From: Verrucomicrobiota bacterium
GTDB lineage: Bacteria > Verrucomicrobiota > Verrucomicrobiia > Verrucomicrobiales > Verrucomicrobiaceae
DNA: 22,559 nt
Assembly (NCBI GenBank): GCA_009885275.1
Contig: VFKY01000327.1
Span: forward strand, 1 to 22,559
Direction: 5' to 3'
Shown: positions 1-7,504 of the stretch, in pieces
How the letters are laid out: each line of letters begins with the position of its first letter
How positions within the stretch are numbered: position 1 is the stretch's first letter
The notes under the pieces: model-generated
Seen by the model: only the letters and a program-made list of their open reading frames with translations
What the model was told of the DNA's origin: nothing
The model's database searches: none
Position numbers and translations under genes: made by a program

Positions 1-193
1 CATTTTCGCTGAGCGCCTCCAAAATACCGGTAGCGGCCACAGTGCTAGCATAGGGTTTATCAGGTGGACTGATGGGCGGAGACGGCATCTTTATGTCCTT
101 CCCCTGCATACGAGTAACGATAAAGGTGATGAAAACAAATCCAACAAGAGCACCGATGAATGTGATATAGCGTATGAGTTTTGAGATTATCAT
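1..193 (-). CDS. Membrane-fusion (HlyD/DevB-like) subunit of an ABC exporter, N-terminal part
   Basis: The gene starts at the ATG at 193-191 and runs off the left edge, so only 64 codons are visible. The N-terminus has a short basic lead (SKLIRY) and one hydrophobic segment at about residues 9-27 (FIGALVGFVFITFIV), which is an inner-membrane anchor. A proline-rich linker follows, then ATGILEALSE, the typical first strand of HlyD/DevB-type periplasmic adaptor proteins, where the chain enters the beta-barrel/lipoyl region. It lies 30 bp after the ATPase gene on the same strand, in the usual adaptor position of DevBCA and MacAB systems. Known role: the adaptor bridges the inner-membrane exporter to an outer-membrane duct. 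The substrate cannot be read from this fragment. No clear ribosome binding site precedes the ATG. Confidence 0.75.
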   Translation of the reverse strand, partial: MIISKLIRYITFIGALVGFVFITFIVTRMQGKDIKMPSPPISPPDKPYASTVAATGILEALSEN

Positions 194-223
194 AATAGGA
201 TTGCTTTGAAGATGTTTTAAAAA

Positions 224-997
224 TCAATGATGTGAAAAAACGGGAAGCGGCTTGCCATGCTCCACATCGTGTACTTCGACGATGACCCCGTCATCCATCT
301 GCGCAATACGATCAGCGTAAGGAAAGATACGATTGTCATGAGTAACGATGATCACGCAACGGCCTGGTACACGGGCTACTTTTTGAAATAAATCCATCAC
401 CAATGTTCCATTTTTGGCATCAAGCGATGCCGTAGGCTCATCACAAATAATCAGACGTGGCTCATGCACAAGTGACCTAGCAATGGCAACACGCTGTTGC
501 TGTCCGCCGGAGAGTTGATTGGGACGACTATTCCATCGCTCCCCAAGTCCCACTAGTTCTAAAATATCACGCGCTTTCTTCTCTGCTAGTTTTGTGGAAA
601 CACCTTGAATAAGCAAAGGAACACTTACGTTTTCAGCACAATTAAGTGTAGGGATAAGGTTAAATTGCTGAAATATAAATCCGATATTTCGAGCTCGGAA
701 GTTTGTCACTGCTGATTTTTTCATGGTATCAAGACGTTCACCAAATACCACAACTTCACCATCATCGATGTTGAGTGTTCCTGCGATGACACTAAGGAGC
801 GTTGTTTTCCCGCAGCCTGATGGACCGGCTAGCATCATAATTTCCCCCGCTCGCGCCTCAAGATCAATACCTTTAAGGACCATCAATTTCGCACCACCAT
901 CGCCAAAGCTTTTGACGATGCCACGCGCATGAACCGCGTTTAGGTTGTTACTGGAACTGTTTGTTTTATCAGCCACGAAATACCATTGCGGGTTCAA
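224..997 (-). CDS. ABC exporter ATPase, DevA/MacB/LolD type
   Basis: A complete nucleotide-binding domain is present: Walker A GPSGCGKT at about residues 58-65, Q-loop FQQFNL near 110, signature LSGGQ at 162-166, Walker B LIICDEP at about 182-188, and the H-loop histidine in VTHDNR near 220. The spacing and the phrase NIGFIFQQFNLIPTLN place it with the MacB/LolD/DevA ATPases that energise lipid, peptide or glycolipid export through FtsX-type permeases. The start is uncertain. The longest frame begins with TTG at 997, overlapping the permease by 29 bp. A GTG at 976-974 gives an 8-nt GTGGCTGA overlap with the permease stop and is equally plausible. Neighbours are the permease upstream and the adaptor downstream, so the three form one exporter. 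Confidence 0.88.
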   Translation of the reverse strand: MNPQWYFVADKTNSSSNNLNAVHARGIVKSFGDGGAKLMVLKGIDLEARAGEIMMLAGPSGCGKTTLLSVIAGTLNIDDGEVVVFGERLDTMKKSAVTNFRARNIGFIFQQFNLIPTLNCAENVSVPLLIQGVSTKLAEKKARDILELVGLGERWNSRPNQLSGGQQQRVAIARSLVHEPRLIICDEPTASLDAKNGTLVMDLFQKVARVPGRCVIIVTHDNRIFPYADRIAQMDDGVIVEVHDVEHGKPLPVFSHH

Positions 998-2147
998 ATT
1001 TACTGACTCGCCAAATACCTAACAGCGAAGCAAAAGTGCAGATCAACATGATGATGCCAAAAGCGATAAAAGGTACAGGCCAAGGCATGATAAATGGAGG
1101 CTCGCTATTCTTTAATGCAAAGTATGCAAAGCTTGCAGTACCTAACATACCCAGACCAAAGCCGACAATCCCGACCGTGATAGATTGAATTATCAACATG
1201 AAACATAAGACGCTGTTTGATGCCCCCATCGCTTTCAATGCACCAAGGTGCCTGAGGTTCTCCAATACAAATGCATAAAATGTCTGCGAGGCGATAGCCA
1301 TTCCGACAATGAAGCCAACAACAACGGTGATGCCGAAGGAAATGGGAATCCCTGTATTACGCACATACCACCAGATCGTATTAGTGTTAAACTCTGCATG
1401 AGGTTGCGCCCCGAAAGTGAAACCACCATTCACGAAAGCTCGCAAGCCGGTCACACGTTCGATTTCCTGTGCCGTTTCCACGATGCTGCGTCCCGGTATC
1501 GGTGCTGCAATCACGGCAGAAAGCATTTTTCTTGAAGGCGGTGAATACTGCAATGCCCTCTCGTAGGTTGTCCATACATATGGCCCGCCAGTGAACGATT
1601 TCATGGCCTTACAAATACCAACCACTCGAGCTTCAATATCATTAATTTCAAAAATATCCCCCACTTTGACTTTTGCATTCGGGTCCTTTGGATTTTTTGA
1701 AAGACGCTTGGTTGCAAGCTCATCAATAATCACCGTGTTCGGCAACCTTAAATCTTCAAGGTTCCCTTCCATCATTTGTGCCGGAGCACCAGCGAGCGTG
1801 GCAGAATCAATACCAATCAGTTGAATAATTTTGAAACTGCCATCAGGTTGACGAACGCGTTGTATCCCAGAATACAGTGGCATGGCCCAAGCCACTCCGT
1901 CTACTGATCTCACAAGACCAACATCCGTGTCTCTCATCGGATTGGTCTCATTGACTTGCTGAACCTTTGTTTCAACTACCCATATGGGTGCAGGCACGTT
2001 CTTGAGAGTTGATGTGGTCCACATCATCAGTCCACAGAAGACCGCGCTCTGTTGCGCGATTAGGAATGTCGCTAAAAACAAGCCCATGATGAGCATGAGA
2101 TACTTGGTGGTATCACCAAACAGCATTTTGAGAGCAAGACGATACAT
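969..2147 (-). CDS. FtsX-family ABC exporter permease (DevC-like)
   Basis: The 392-residue protein has the FtsX/MacB layout. One membrane segment lies near the N-terminus (about residues 15-40), followed by a large extracytoplasmic domain (about 45-265). Three more hydrophobic segments follow in the C-terminal third (about 270-300, 315-340 and 355-380), ending in the cytoplasmic tail RVSKFEPAMVFRG, a common FtsX-permease ending. Permeases of this type act as dimers with the ATPase and drive extrusion by mechanotransmission rather than by forming a channel. The ATG at 2147 follows the MarR stop by 3 bp, and the 3' end overlaps the ATPase gene. This indicates one transcript marR-permease-ATPase-adaptor. 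DevC is the closest named type I can suggest. The substrate is unknown. Confidence 0.85.
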   Translation of the reverse strand: MYRLALKMLFGDTTKYLMLIMGLFLATFLIAQQSAVFCGLMMWTTSTLKNVPAPIWVVETKVQQVNETNPMRDTDVGLVRSVDGVAWAMPLYSGIQRVRQPDGSFKIIQLIGIDSATLAGAPAQMMEGNLEDLRLPNTVIIDELATKRLSKNPKDPNAKVKVGDIFEINDIEARVVGICKAMKSFTGGPYVWTTYERALQYSPPSRKMLSAVIAAPIPGRSIVETAQEIERVTGLRAFVNGGFTFGAQPHAEFNTNTIWWYVRNTGIPISFGITVVVGFIVGMAIASQTFYAFVLENLRHLGALKAMGASNSVLCFMLIIQSITVGIVGFGLGMLGTASFAYFALKNSEPPFIMPWPVPFIAFGIIMLICTFASLLGIWRVSKFEPAMVFRG

Positions 2148-2150
2148 GGG

Positions 2151-2627
2151 TTAACCGGCTAGATTAAGTAAAGCGCGACGTATGATCTTACGCTCAGGCT
2201 CGGTAAAACAGTTGAGTAATTTGTTCTCCATTTTATCAGCCACAGCTTTAATCGCGGTGAGCACCTTGCACCCCATGGCGGTTATTTCGATAAGGTAAAT
2301 CCGACGATCATCAGGATGATCTTTGCGTACCGCCAGCTTCTCATTTTCCAGCATATCAACCATTTTTACCATGCTCGTACGGTCAATGCGTAGCTTCTTT
2401 CCCAATTGTTGCTGGGACATCGGGCCAAAATCGACAAGAAGCTGAAGGATACCACAGCAAGGTACATCGATCCCCATTTTACGACACTCAGCCCCGAACA
2501 AAGTCCACAACCTCTGATGGGCTTTCGCAACCAAGAATCCTGTGTAACAAATCAGACTTTCCGGTAATGGCTCCAGCACAATGTCATCTGACAATGGTTT
2601 GATAACACTCTGAACATGTTTCGGCAT
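2151..2627 (-). CDS. MarR-family transcriptional regulator
   Basis: The 158-residue protein has the MarR winged-helix arrangement. A recognition region at about residues 68-92 contains MSQQQLGKKLRIDRTSMVKM. The wing contains DHPDDRRIYLIEIT at about 103-116, with the conserved D-x-R-R feature of the family. Flanking helices would form the dimer interface. MarR proteins usually repress their own operon and respond to small phenolic or lipophilic ligands. It is the first gene of the exporter transcript, with only 3 bp to the permease start, so it very probably controls that exporter. Cysteines at about 47, 57 and 58 could allow redox sensing, but that is speculative. A promoter-like sequence lies directly in front of the start codon. 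Confidence 0.9.
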   Translation of the reverse strand: MPKHVQSVIKPLSDDIVLEPLPESLICYTGFLVAKAHQRLWTLFGAECRKMGIDVPCCGILQLLVDFGPMSQQQLGKKLRIDRTSMVKMVDMLENEKLAVRKDHPDDRRIYLIEITAMGCKVLTAIKAVADKMENKLLNCFTEPERKIIRRALLNLAG

Positions 2628-2634
2628 GATCTTC

Positions 2635-2663
2635 AGTTAAGCTGATGATAAAAATTTTGTCAA
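2635..2663 (-). promoter_or_regulatory. Candidate promoter of the marR-exporter operon
   Basis: On the minus strand a perfect TTGACA (2663-2658) is followed after 17 bp by TTAACT (2640-2635), a weak -10 match. Transcription would start almost at the ATG (2627), implying a leaderless or near-leaderless message, which fits the missing ribosome binding site. The -35 sits inside the palindrome TTTGWCAAA, and an imperfect CCACATATGG palindrome lies just upstream. Either could be the MarR operator. Confidence 0.35.
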
Positions 2664-2688
2664 ACCACATATGGCTATTAATAAACAT

Positions 2689-2717
2689 AAAAAACGACGC
2701 CCTCTAGCAGGCGTCGT
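2689..2717 (-). terminator. Rho-independent terminator after hpf
   Basis: An 8-bp perfect stem, ACGACGCC at 2694-2701 and GGCGTCGT at 2710-2717, encloses an 8-nt loop. On the minus strand the stem is followed by a run of five to six T. It lies about 36 bp beyond the hpf stop and closes the LPS/hpf transcript. The plus-strand side has only a short T tract, so the main direction is minus. It also separates this operon from marR. Confidence 0.85.
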
Positions 2718-2753
2718 CTTTATGTTTTCAGTATGGATAACGTGTTGTAAAAT

Positions 2754-3353
2754 TTATGCCGCCTGACTATTTGCATCTGGCTCTATCATCCCATACTCGC
2801 CGTCCTTACGACGGAAAAGAATGGCAAGCTTATTACTTTTGGCATTGTGAAAAACAACAAATGAGCGTTCACTCAATTCTAGATCCATGATGGCTTCATC
2901 TGGAAAAAGTGGTTTCATCCGATAGTTTTCTTGATGAATTATCAAAGGCTCGATCTGCTCATCTTCTGTGTGGTGAAGTGACTCTTCACTGTAAACATGT
3001 TCCGCAATGTGTTTGATGGAGCCATGGCGAGGACGGTGGTGTGTCTTTAATAGACGCGTCTTATATTTCCTCATTCGGCGAGCTAATTTTGAGATGCTCT
3101 CGTCAATGCTGGCGTAAATATCATCACTGACAGTGTCCACCTCAATCGTGATGTGGTTGGCACAATGCAGAACTATTTCTGCTTTCTGTCGCGCCTTCTT
3201 TTCCACATCGAGAATCACCTTAACATCGATGATGCGTGGATAATCAAGATGAAGATTTTGGATTTTTTTCTGCGCGTATTCACGCATCGCTTCAGTCACA
3301 CTTACATGACGCCCTGTAACTGTTATGGGCAGGTTTACATTATGCACTTGCAT
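2754..3353 (-). CDS. hpf: Ribosome hibernation promoting factor, long form
   Basis: The 199-residue protein has two parts. The N-terminal S30AE domain (about 1-105) includes ITVTGRHVSVTEAMREYA and ends in the basic stretch KLARRMRKYKTRLLK, which contacts 16S rRNA. The C-terminal dimerisation domain (about 135-195) contains KPLFPDEAIMDLELSERS and AILFRRKDGEYGMIEPD. Having both domains makes it the long HPF type, which in other bacteria joins two 70S ribosomes into inactive 100S dimers in stationary phase. It follows lptB by 40 bp. An AGGAGG ribosome binding site with 8-nt spacing precedes the ATG, unusually strong for this window, suggesting high or independently tuned translation. The downstream terminator makes it the last gene of the operon. 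Confidence 0.95.
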   Translation of the reverse strand: MQVHNVNLPITVTGRHVSVTEAMREYAQKKIQNLHLDYPRIIDVKVILDVEKKARQKAEIVLHCANHITIEVDTVSDDIYASIDESISKLARRMRKYKTRLLKTHHRPRHGSIKHIAEHVYSEESLHHTEDEQIEPLIIHQENYRMKPLFPDEAIMDLELSERSFVVFHNAKSNKLAILFRRKDGEYGMIEPDANSQAA

Positions 3354-3361
3354 GGTCTTTT

Positions 3362-3367
3362 CCTCCT
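3362..3367 (-). promoter_or_regulatory. Strong Shine-Dalgarno of hpf
   Basis: The minus-strand AGGAGG ends 8 nt before the ATG at 3353. It is the only full consensus Shine-Dalgarno found in front of a gene in this window and fixes the hpf start. Confidence 0.85.
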
Positions 3368-3393
3368 GTTTGTTATTTTCAATAAACTAGATT

Positions 3394-4257
3394 TTACATA
3401 CTGAAATTTTCCCCGAGATAGCGCTCACGCGCTAGTGGGTGGGCGACAATATATTCTCGCGAGCCATGAAGAAGAACTTTCCCTTCATGGATAAGATAAG
3501 CGCGATCAACAATGCCAAGCGTTTCACGCACATTGTGATCGGTAATAAGAATGGCCAGTCCAGATTCCTTGAGCATGAGAATAATTTTTTGGATATCCTC
3601 AACGGCTAATGGATCAACACCAGAGAAGGGTTCATCCAGCATGATAAGCTTGGGTTCCGTGACCAATGAGCGAGCAATAGTAAGACGTCGTTTTTCCCCA
3701 CCCGAAAGAGTGAGGGAAAGATTGTTTGCGACATGTTCTATCCCAAATTTTTCCATCAATTGAAAACACTGTCTTTCTCGCTCTTCAGGTGAAAAATTCT
3801 GAGTCTCCATGACCGCTAAAATGTTCTCACGAACCGTAAGTTTCCTGAAAATAGATTCCTCTTGCGGCAAGTAGCCCATCCCAAGTCTGGCACGTTTATA
3901 CATAGGCTCATGGGTTGCTTCTTTGCCATCAAAGAAAACCTTGCCTGCGTTCGGTTGAACTAATCCAACAATCATATAAAATGAGGTTGTTTTACCCGCA
4001 CCATTTGGACCAAGCAACCCAACGATTTCACCACGATTTACTTCAATATCGACCCCATCTACAACGGCCCTTCCGTCATATACCTTTTTAAGACCTCGGG
4101 TGTAGAGAAGAGGTTCACCATTTTTGGTATTATCGCTAGTTTTAGTAGTCCGACCAAAAAGACTATTCTTGTCGCCTTGATTTGCCTCTGTAGCAGCATA
4201 CCCTTTTAAAGTATCGAGGGTAACATTGCTTACATTTGTTTGTGCACTATTCTTCAC
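3394..4257 (-). CDS. lptB: LPS export ABC transporter ATPase LptB
   Basis: LptB powers lipopolysaccharide extraction from the inner membrane by LptFG. Visible motifs are Walker A GPNGAGKT (about 83-90), Q-loop YLPQEESIFRKLTVREN (Q about 132), signature LSGGE (about 184-188), Walker B LIMLDEPFSGVDP (about 204-216) and H-loop TDHNVRET (H about 241). The YLPQEESIFRKL and DEPFSGVDP wording is characteristic of LptB. The start is GTG at 4257, sharing one base with the upstream TAG (TAGTG), and is backed by AAGGAG 7 nt upstream. The result is a roughly 50-residue polar N-terminal extension (Ser/Thr/Asn rich) before the ATPase fold, absent in the 241-residue E. coli protein. LptF/LptG are not in the window. 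Confidence 0.95.
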   Translation of the reverse strand: MKNSAQTNVSNVTLDTLKGYAATEANQGDKNSLFGRTTKTSDNTKNGEPLLYTRGLKKVYDGRAVVDGVDIEVNRGEIVGLLGPNGAGKTTSFYMIVGLVQPNAGKVFFDGKEATHEPMYKRARLGMGYLPQEESIFRKLTVRENILAVMETQNFSPEERERQCFQLMEKFGIEHVANNLSLTLSGGEKRRLTIARSLVTEPKLIMLDEPFSGVDPLAVEDIQKIILMLKESGLAILITDHNVRETLGIVDRAYLIHEGKVLLHGSREYIVAHPLARERYLGENFSM

Positions 4258-5327
4258 TATTGTGCTCCTTGAGTCTTAAGTGTCTGTGCGGGCGTAGCAT
4301 TTACAGGCGCACGCTTGTCAGCTTCCTGAATGATATCGGTCCTAGTCGGGCCTCGAGTCAATAATTCTCCGTTAGGTTTGATGGTGATTACCGTGTCTGG
4401 TGACGTGCCAATAATTACGCTTTTACCACGTTGAACTTGAGGGTAATCTCGCATCACAATTTCTCCTGTGGCACCAACATAAGTTGCGTGGCGGCAAATG
4501 CCAATCTGTATCTCACCTGTTTCACTTAATTTTTGAATTACCACTTTACGTCCTTTGGCGATGGCCTGTTTTATACTGCTATCCCCAACAGGTGGCCCAC
4601 CTGTTTCTGTTTTCTTTTCGCTAGTCTGTACCTCTCCTGCTTTCGCCGGTGGCGAATTTTTTTCCTCCTGCTTGTTCATATATATTTCAAGCACATCACC
4701 CGTCATATGAAACTGTGGATGAGTAACCACGACATCGTCAGTAAAAACTCCTAGAGATTGCTTTGAATCAAAGAAAGCCTCGCCCTGACTGGTGACGACT
4801 GTTCGCTCGGGTTGTTTATTCACCGCTGGATTTATTGGCGTAGCTGGCAAAGGCTGCGGCTGTGGAGGCAAGCCAGCAGTGGCTGCCGTATGCTTAATCG
4901 CACCTGCTTTGACAATAGCCGTAGGATCAGGGGCACTTACGGGAGGCGTTGCCGCACTTTCCGCAATCAGCGTTTTTCCTTCAGGTGTCACGGCAGCTAA
5001 TGCTGACTGGAGTTTGGAGCTTTCCACTTTGGGAGCGACCTCAGAGCCTGCCGACAAGATGGGCTGCGATTGTTTAGCTTTCTCTACAAGTTTATCGAGT
5101 TGTCCCTTATTTTGATTTTTCTCTGCCTCTCGCTTTTGGGAATCAACAGCAATATCTGCTTTTGCCTTTTCTATAACTTGGGCGGCTTGTGCCGCTGACT
5201 TGGTAACATTATCACGACGCTGCACCGTAGGCACACCACCTTTACCTGCCTGAGACCAGCAGGACTGTGTGGACGCAACAAAAAAACATGCAATCCACAA
5301 GATTCTCATATTATTTTTTTTCATCAT
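4257..5327 (-). CDS. LptA/OstA-domain periplasmic LPS transport protein with long linker
   Basis: The 356-residue secreted protein begins with a basic region and a hydrophobic signal segment (MRILWIACFFVASTQSCWSQ). About 150 low-complexity residues rich in Ala, Lys, Gln and Pro follow. The C-terminal part (about 174-335) resembles an OstA/LptA beta-jellyroll: VTSQGEAFFDSKQSLGVFTD, VVVTHPQFHMTGDVLEIYM, then GEIVMRDYPQVQRGKSVIIG. In known systems LptA forms the periplasmic bridge carrying LPS between LptC and LptD. Position between the LptC-like gene and lptB supports this role. The first ATG (5327) overlaps the upstream gene by 17 bp. An ATG at 5309, one base after the upstream stop, is an alternative. 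A mature Cys is present (SQSCWS), but the lipobox is poor. Confidence 0.75.
   Translation of the reverse strand: MMKKNNMRILWIACFFVASTQSCWSQAGKGGVPTVQRRDNVTKSAAQAAQVIEKAKADIAVDSQKREAEKNQNKGQLDKLVEKAKQSQPILSAGSEVAPKVESSKLQSALAAVTPEGKTLIAESAATPPVSAPDPTAIVKAGAIKHTAATAGLPPQPQPLPATPINPAVNKQPERTVVTSQGEAFFDSKQSLGVFTDDVVVTHPQFHMTGDVLEIYMNKQEEKNSPPAKAGEVQTSEKKTETGGPPVGDSSIKQAIAKGRKVVIQKLSETGEIQIGICRHATYVGATGEIVMRDYPQVQRGKSVIIGTSPDTVITIKPNGELLTRGPTRTDIIQEADKRAPVNATPAQTLKTQGAQ
4265..4270 (-). promoter_or_regulatory. Shine-Dalgarno of lptB
   Basis: The minus-strand AAGGAG lies 7 nt before the GTG at 4257, within the last codons of the preceding LptA-like gene. It supports the overlapping GTG start and therefore the N-terminal extension of LptB. 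Confidence 0.7.
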
Positions 5328-6015
5328 TTTTTGTATTACTTGCGTCTTTCTTAAGAGTATCGACAGATTTCTTTGGTGCGCTTATATCTGTTTCTTTTAT
5401 TGAATCTTTTGTATTTGGGCTGCCTGTAAAACTACTGGAATCAAATATGACCATTTCAACATTTCCGATCATCTTACCTTGTTGTGTCTTGGTGTCGAAA
5501 ATCATAGTGTCCCCCTCCAACTGAAAGTCTGTGCGGCTGATACGGCTGCGCTTATCACTGCTTAATAACTGTGTAGGCATGTGATATTCCCCTGTAACAA
5601 GCTGAACGCGCACGTCTTTCTCTCTGTTTTCCCCAAACAGCCGAATGTCCAACTTTTCCATCTCCATGAATTCATCATCGATCCTTGTCATGCTGCCTGC
5701 TCGAATTAAGGAACTGGGAAGGCCCTCCTTGAATGAGGGTATCTTAATATCCAAATTTTTTTGGCCCAATGGAAGGAGCATACCAAAGGCCCCCAATCCC
5801 TGCGCATCGTCCGCAGGTTTTGTTTCTGTTGAAGGGATTGCTTGCTTTGCAATTTGAGGAGATTTCTCTTTAGCTCCTTCTACCGTTTTATCATTACCTT
5901 TGACTGCGCTGTTTGACTTGTCATCAGCAAAACACATTGACGCCATCGTAGCTATGGCTGCAATCAACTGTATCCCTGTCAGTACTGATTTTGATGCTGT
6001 CATCGTATCACTCAT
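5311..6015 (-). CDS. LptC-like periplasmic protein
   Basis: The 234-residue protein has a hydrophobic N-terminal segment (about 10-30, VLTGIQLIAAIATMASMCFA), which may be a signal peptide or anchor. A charged low-complexity linker (about 31-75), a beta-rich core (about 80-200) and a lysine/aspartate-rich tail follow. The core has LptC/OstA-like strands, for example AGSMTRIDDEFMEMEKLDI, DFQLEGDTMIFDTKTQQGKM and GNVEMVIFD. Assignment rests mainly on place: it lies between kdsA and the LptA-like gene, as LptC does in the lptCAB order. The ATG at 6015 overlaps the kdsA stop by 8 nt (ATGAGTGA). Sequence similarity to E. coli LptC is too weak to judge by eye, so it could be a second OstA-type protein. 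Confidence 0.55.
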   Translation of the reverse strand: MSDTMTASKSVLTGIQLIAAIATMASMCFADDKSNSAVKGNDKTVEGAKEKSPQIAKQAIPSTETKPADDAQGLGAFGMLLPLGQKNLDIKIPSFKEGLPSSLIRAGSMTRIDDEFMEMEKLDIRLFGENREKDVRVQLVTGEYHMPTQLLSSDKRSRISRTDFQLEGDTMIFDTKTQQGKMIGNVEMVIFDSSSFTGSPNTKDSIKETDISAPKKSVDTLKKDASNTKNDEKK

Positions 6016-6856
6016 TTATGATCACATGAATACGCAGAAGTTGACTCAACAGAGGTTGAATATCTTTTAATGGTATCTGATTTGGGCCATCTGACAATGC
6101 TTCAGCTGGATTAATGTGAGTTTCGATGAAAACGCCATCACAGCCAGCCGCAACGGCTGCTCTAGCCAGAACAGGAGCCAGCTTACCATCACCACCGGTT
6201 GTCGAGCCCAAGCCGCCTGGTCGTTGCACAGAATGAGTGGCATCCATCACCACACGATAGCCAAGTTCACGCATCCAGTAGAGTGATCTCATATCAGCCA
6301 CAAGGTTTTGATAACCAAAGGTAGTGCCTCGTTCCGTAAATAAAAAATTACGGCAGCCCGTAGATTTTAATTTATCACCAATATTCTTGACGTCCCATGG
6401 AGCTAAAAACTGCCCTTTCTTGACATTTACAGCGCGACCAGACTCACCGGCAGCCACAATCAAGTCGGTTTGACGGCAAAGAAACGCCGGTATTTGAAGG
6501 AGATCAATCCATTGTGAGGCAATCTTTATCTCTTCAACACTGTGCACATCCGTTGTCACCGGGACTCCGATTTCTTGACCGATCGAAGCCAATAACTCGC
6601 ACCCTTCAGCACATCCCATCCCACGATAACTATTGATCGAAGTACGGTTAGCTTTGTCATATGAGGCCTTAAGTATCCACTTAATGCCTACCTCATCAGC
6701 GATTTTTTTTAAACGCTGCGCCATGTCTCGAATGAATCCTTTACTCTCCATCACACATGGCCCTAAAATAAAGACCGGTTCAACACCATCAAAACAAACA
6801 CCGTTTCCGACATCAACACGCGGCAGGGATTTGAGAAATTCAGCAGGCACAGTCAA
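6008..6856 (-). CDS. kdsA: 3-deoxy-8-phosphooctulonate (Kdo-8-P) synthase, metal-dependent class
   Basis: This enzyme condenses phosphoenolpyruvate with arabinose-5-phosphate to give Kdo-8-phosphate, the precursor of Kdo in the LPS inner core. Diagnostic segments are GPCVMES (about 32-38), KASYDKANRTS, LLQIPAFLCRQTDLIVAAG, NVKKGQFLAPWDVKNI, FTERGTTFGYQNLV, MDATHSVQRPGG and CDGVFIETH. A cysteine in GPC (C34), with the His of DATHSVQ and the Glu of IETH, matches the metal-binding set of Aquifex-type enzymes; E. coli-type metal-free enzymes have Asn at that place. At 282 residues it is normal length. The start is uncertain: TTG at 6856 is the longest, GTG at 6850 is next, and neither has a Shine-Dalgarno. 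It precedes the Lpt genes with an 8-nt overlap. Confidence 0.95.
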   Translation of the reverse strand: MTVPAEFLKSLPRVDVGNGVCFDGVEPVFILGPCVMESKGFIRDMAQRLKKIADEVGIKWILKASYDKANRTSINSYRGMGCAEGCELLASIGQEIGVPVTTDVHSVEEIKIASQWIDLLQIPAFLCRQTDLIVAAGESGRAVNVKKGQFLAPWDVKNIGDKLKSTGCRNFLFTERGTTFGYQNLVADMRSLYWMRELGYRVVMDATHSVQRPGGLGSTTGGDGKLAPVLARAAVAAGCDGVFIETHINPAEALSDGPNQIPLKDIQPLLSQLLRIHVIINE

Positions 6857-6919
6857 AAAAGTGTTAGCGATTGAAATCGAGTATACGCCTTAGTCTAGTG
6901 ATTTAAGAGCAAAAGGCAA

Positions 6920-7453
6920 TCAGAGGTATTTGCCAGAGTTTACAAAATTGAGTATTTTGTGCGTATCCCCCTTGGCCGCCCAGATTACTCGCAAAAAATC
7001 AGCGGGATGTATATGATGCCGGCTAAAAAAAGCTGAATCACCTCCGCAACCGTACATCGTATTTTCATCCATCTCGCCACGTAGCTTAGCTTCTGCTTTA
7101 GCAATAACTCTTGGCAGCCATGCAATACCTTCAAGTTCCGCCGTTTTTGCGGGAAGATCACTCATCTTAATAACCACGGAACTTAATACTCCCTTTTGCT
7201 CCACTAAAAAGTAATCCCGTCGAGCTGCCGCAATCAGCAAAGCGGTCTCAGGTGTTGGCTCACCGCTATCACTAGAACAGCAGTCCTCGACAAAATCAAA
7301 CAACTCTCGCGGCTTGCACCCTATAGACTTTAGAAAACCAACATCTTCCTCATCAAACCAGGCATCATAGTCCTTGTTATCATCTTCGTATTCTTCACAG
7401 CAACTTACAAATATTTCGCCAAATTGAGCGGCCCAGTTGTATGAATCATTCAT
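6920..7453 (-). CDS. DUF5069-like protein of unknown function
   Basis: This 177-residue soluble acidic protein has no signal peptide or membrane segment. The C-terminal half (about 95-175) resembles the DUF5069 pattern: a short LP.KTAELEGIAWLPRVIAK helix, a lysine/arginine-containing KLRGE turn, a YGCGGDSAFF core, then FLRVIWAAKGDTHKILNFV. The N-terminal part has many acidic residues and cysteines (FVSCCEEYEDD, FVEDCCSSDSG). No biochemical function is established to my knowledge. It ends 63 bp before kdsA on the same strand and may head that transcript, although the 63-bp gap could also hold the kdsA promoter. The ATG at 7453 has no Shine-Dalgarno. The family call is from memory of the pattern and needs a profile search. 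Confidence 0.6.
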   Translation of the reverse strand: MNDSYNWAAQFGEIFVSCCEEYEDDNKDYDAWFDEEDVGFLKSIGCKPRELFDFVEDCCSSDSGEPTPETALLIAAARRDYFLVEQKGVLSSVVIKMSDLPAKTAELEGIAWLPRVIAKAEAKLRGEMDENTMYGCGGDSAFFSRHHIHPADFLRVIWAAKGDTHKILNFVNSGKYL

Positions 7454-7504
7454 GAAAAAATAGAGCTTGGTGTATTTTGAAAGGTTTGGGTTACAGAAGA
7501 AAAA

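Noticed and set aside
1248..1535. Plus-strand open frame of 95 codons
   Set aside because: It lies wholly opposite the FtsX-type permease, has no family features and no start signal.
4792..5115. Plus-strand open frame of 107 codons with Gly/Ala/Val-rich product
   Set aside because: It is the antisense of the Ala/Pro-rich linker of the LptA-like gene. The composition explains the long open frame.
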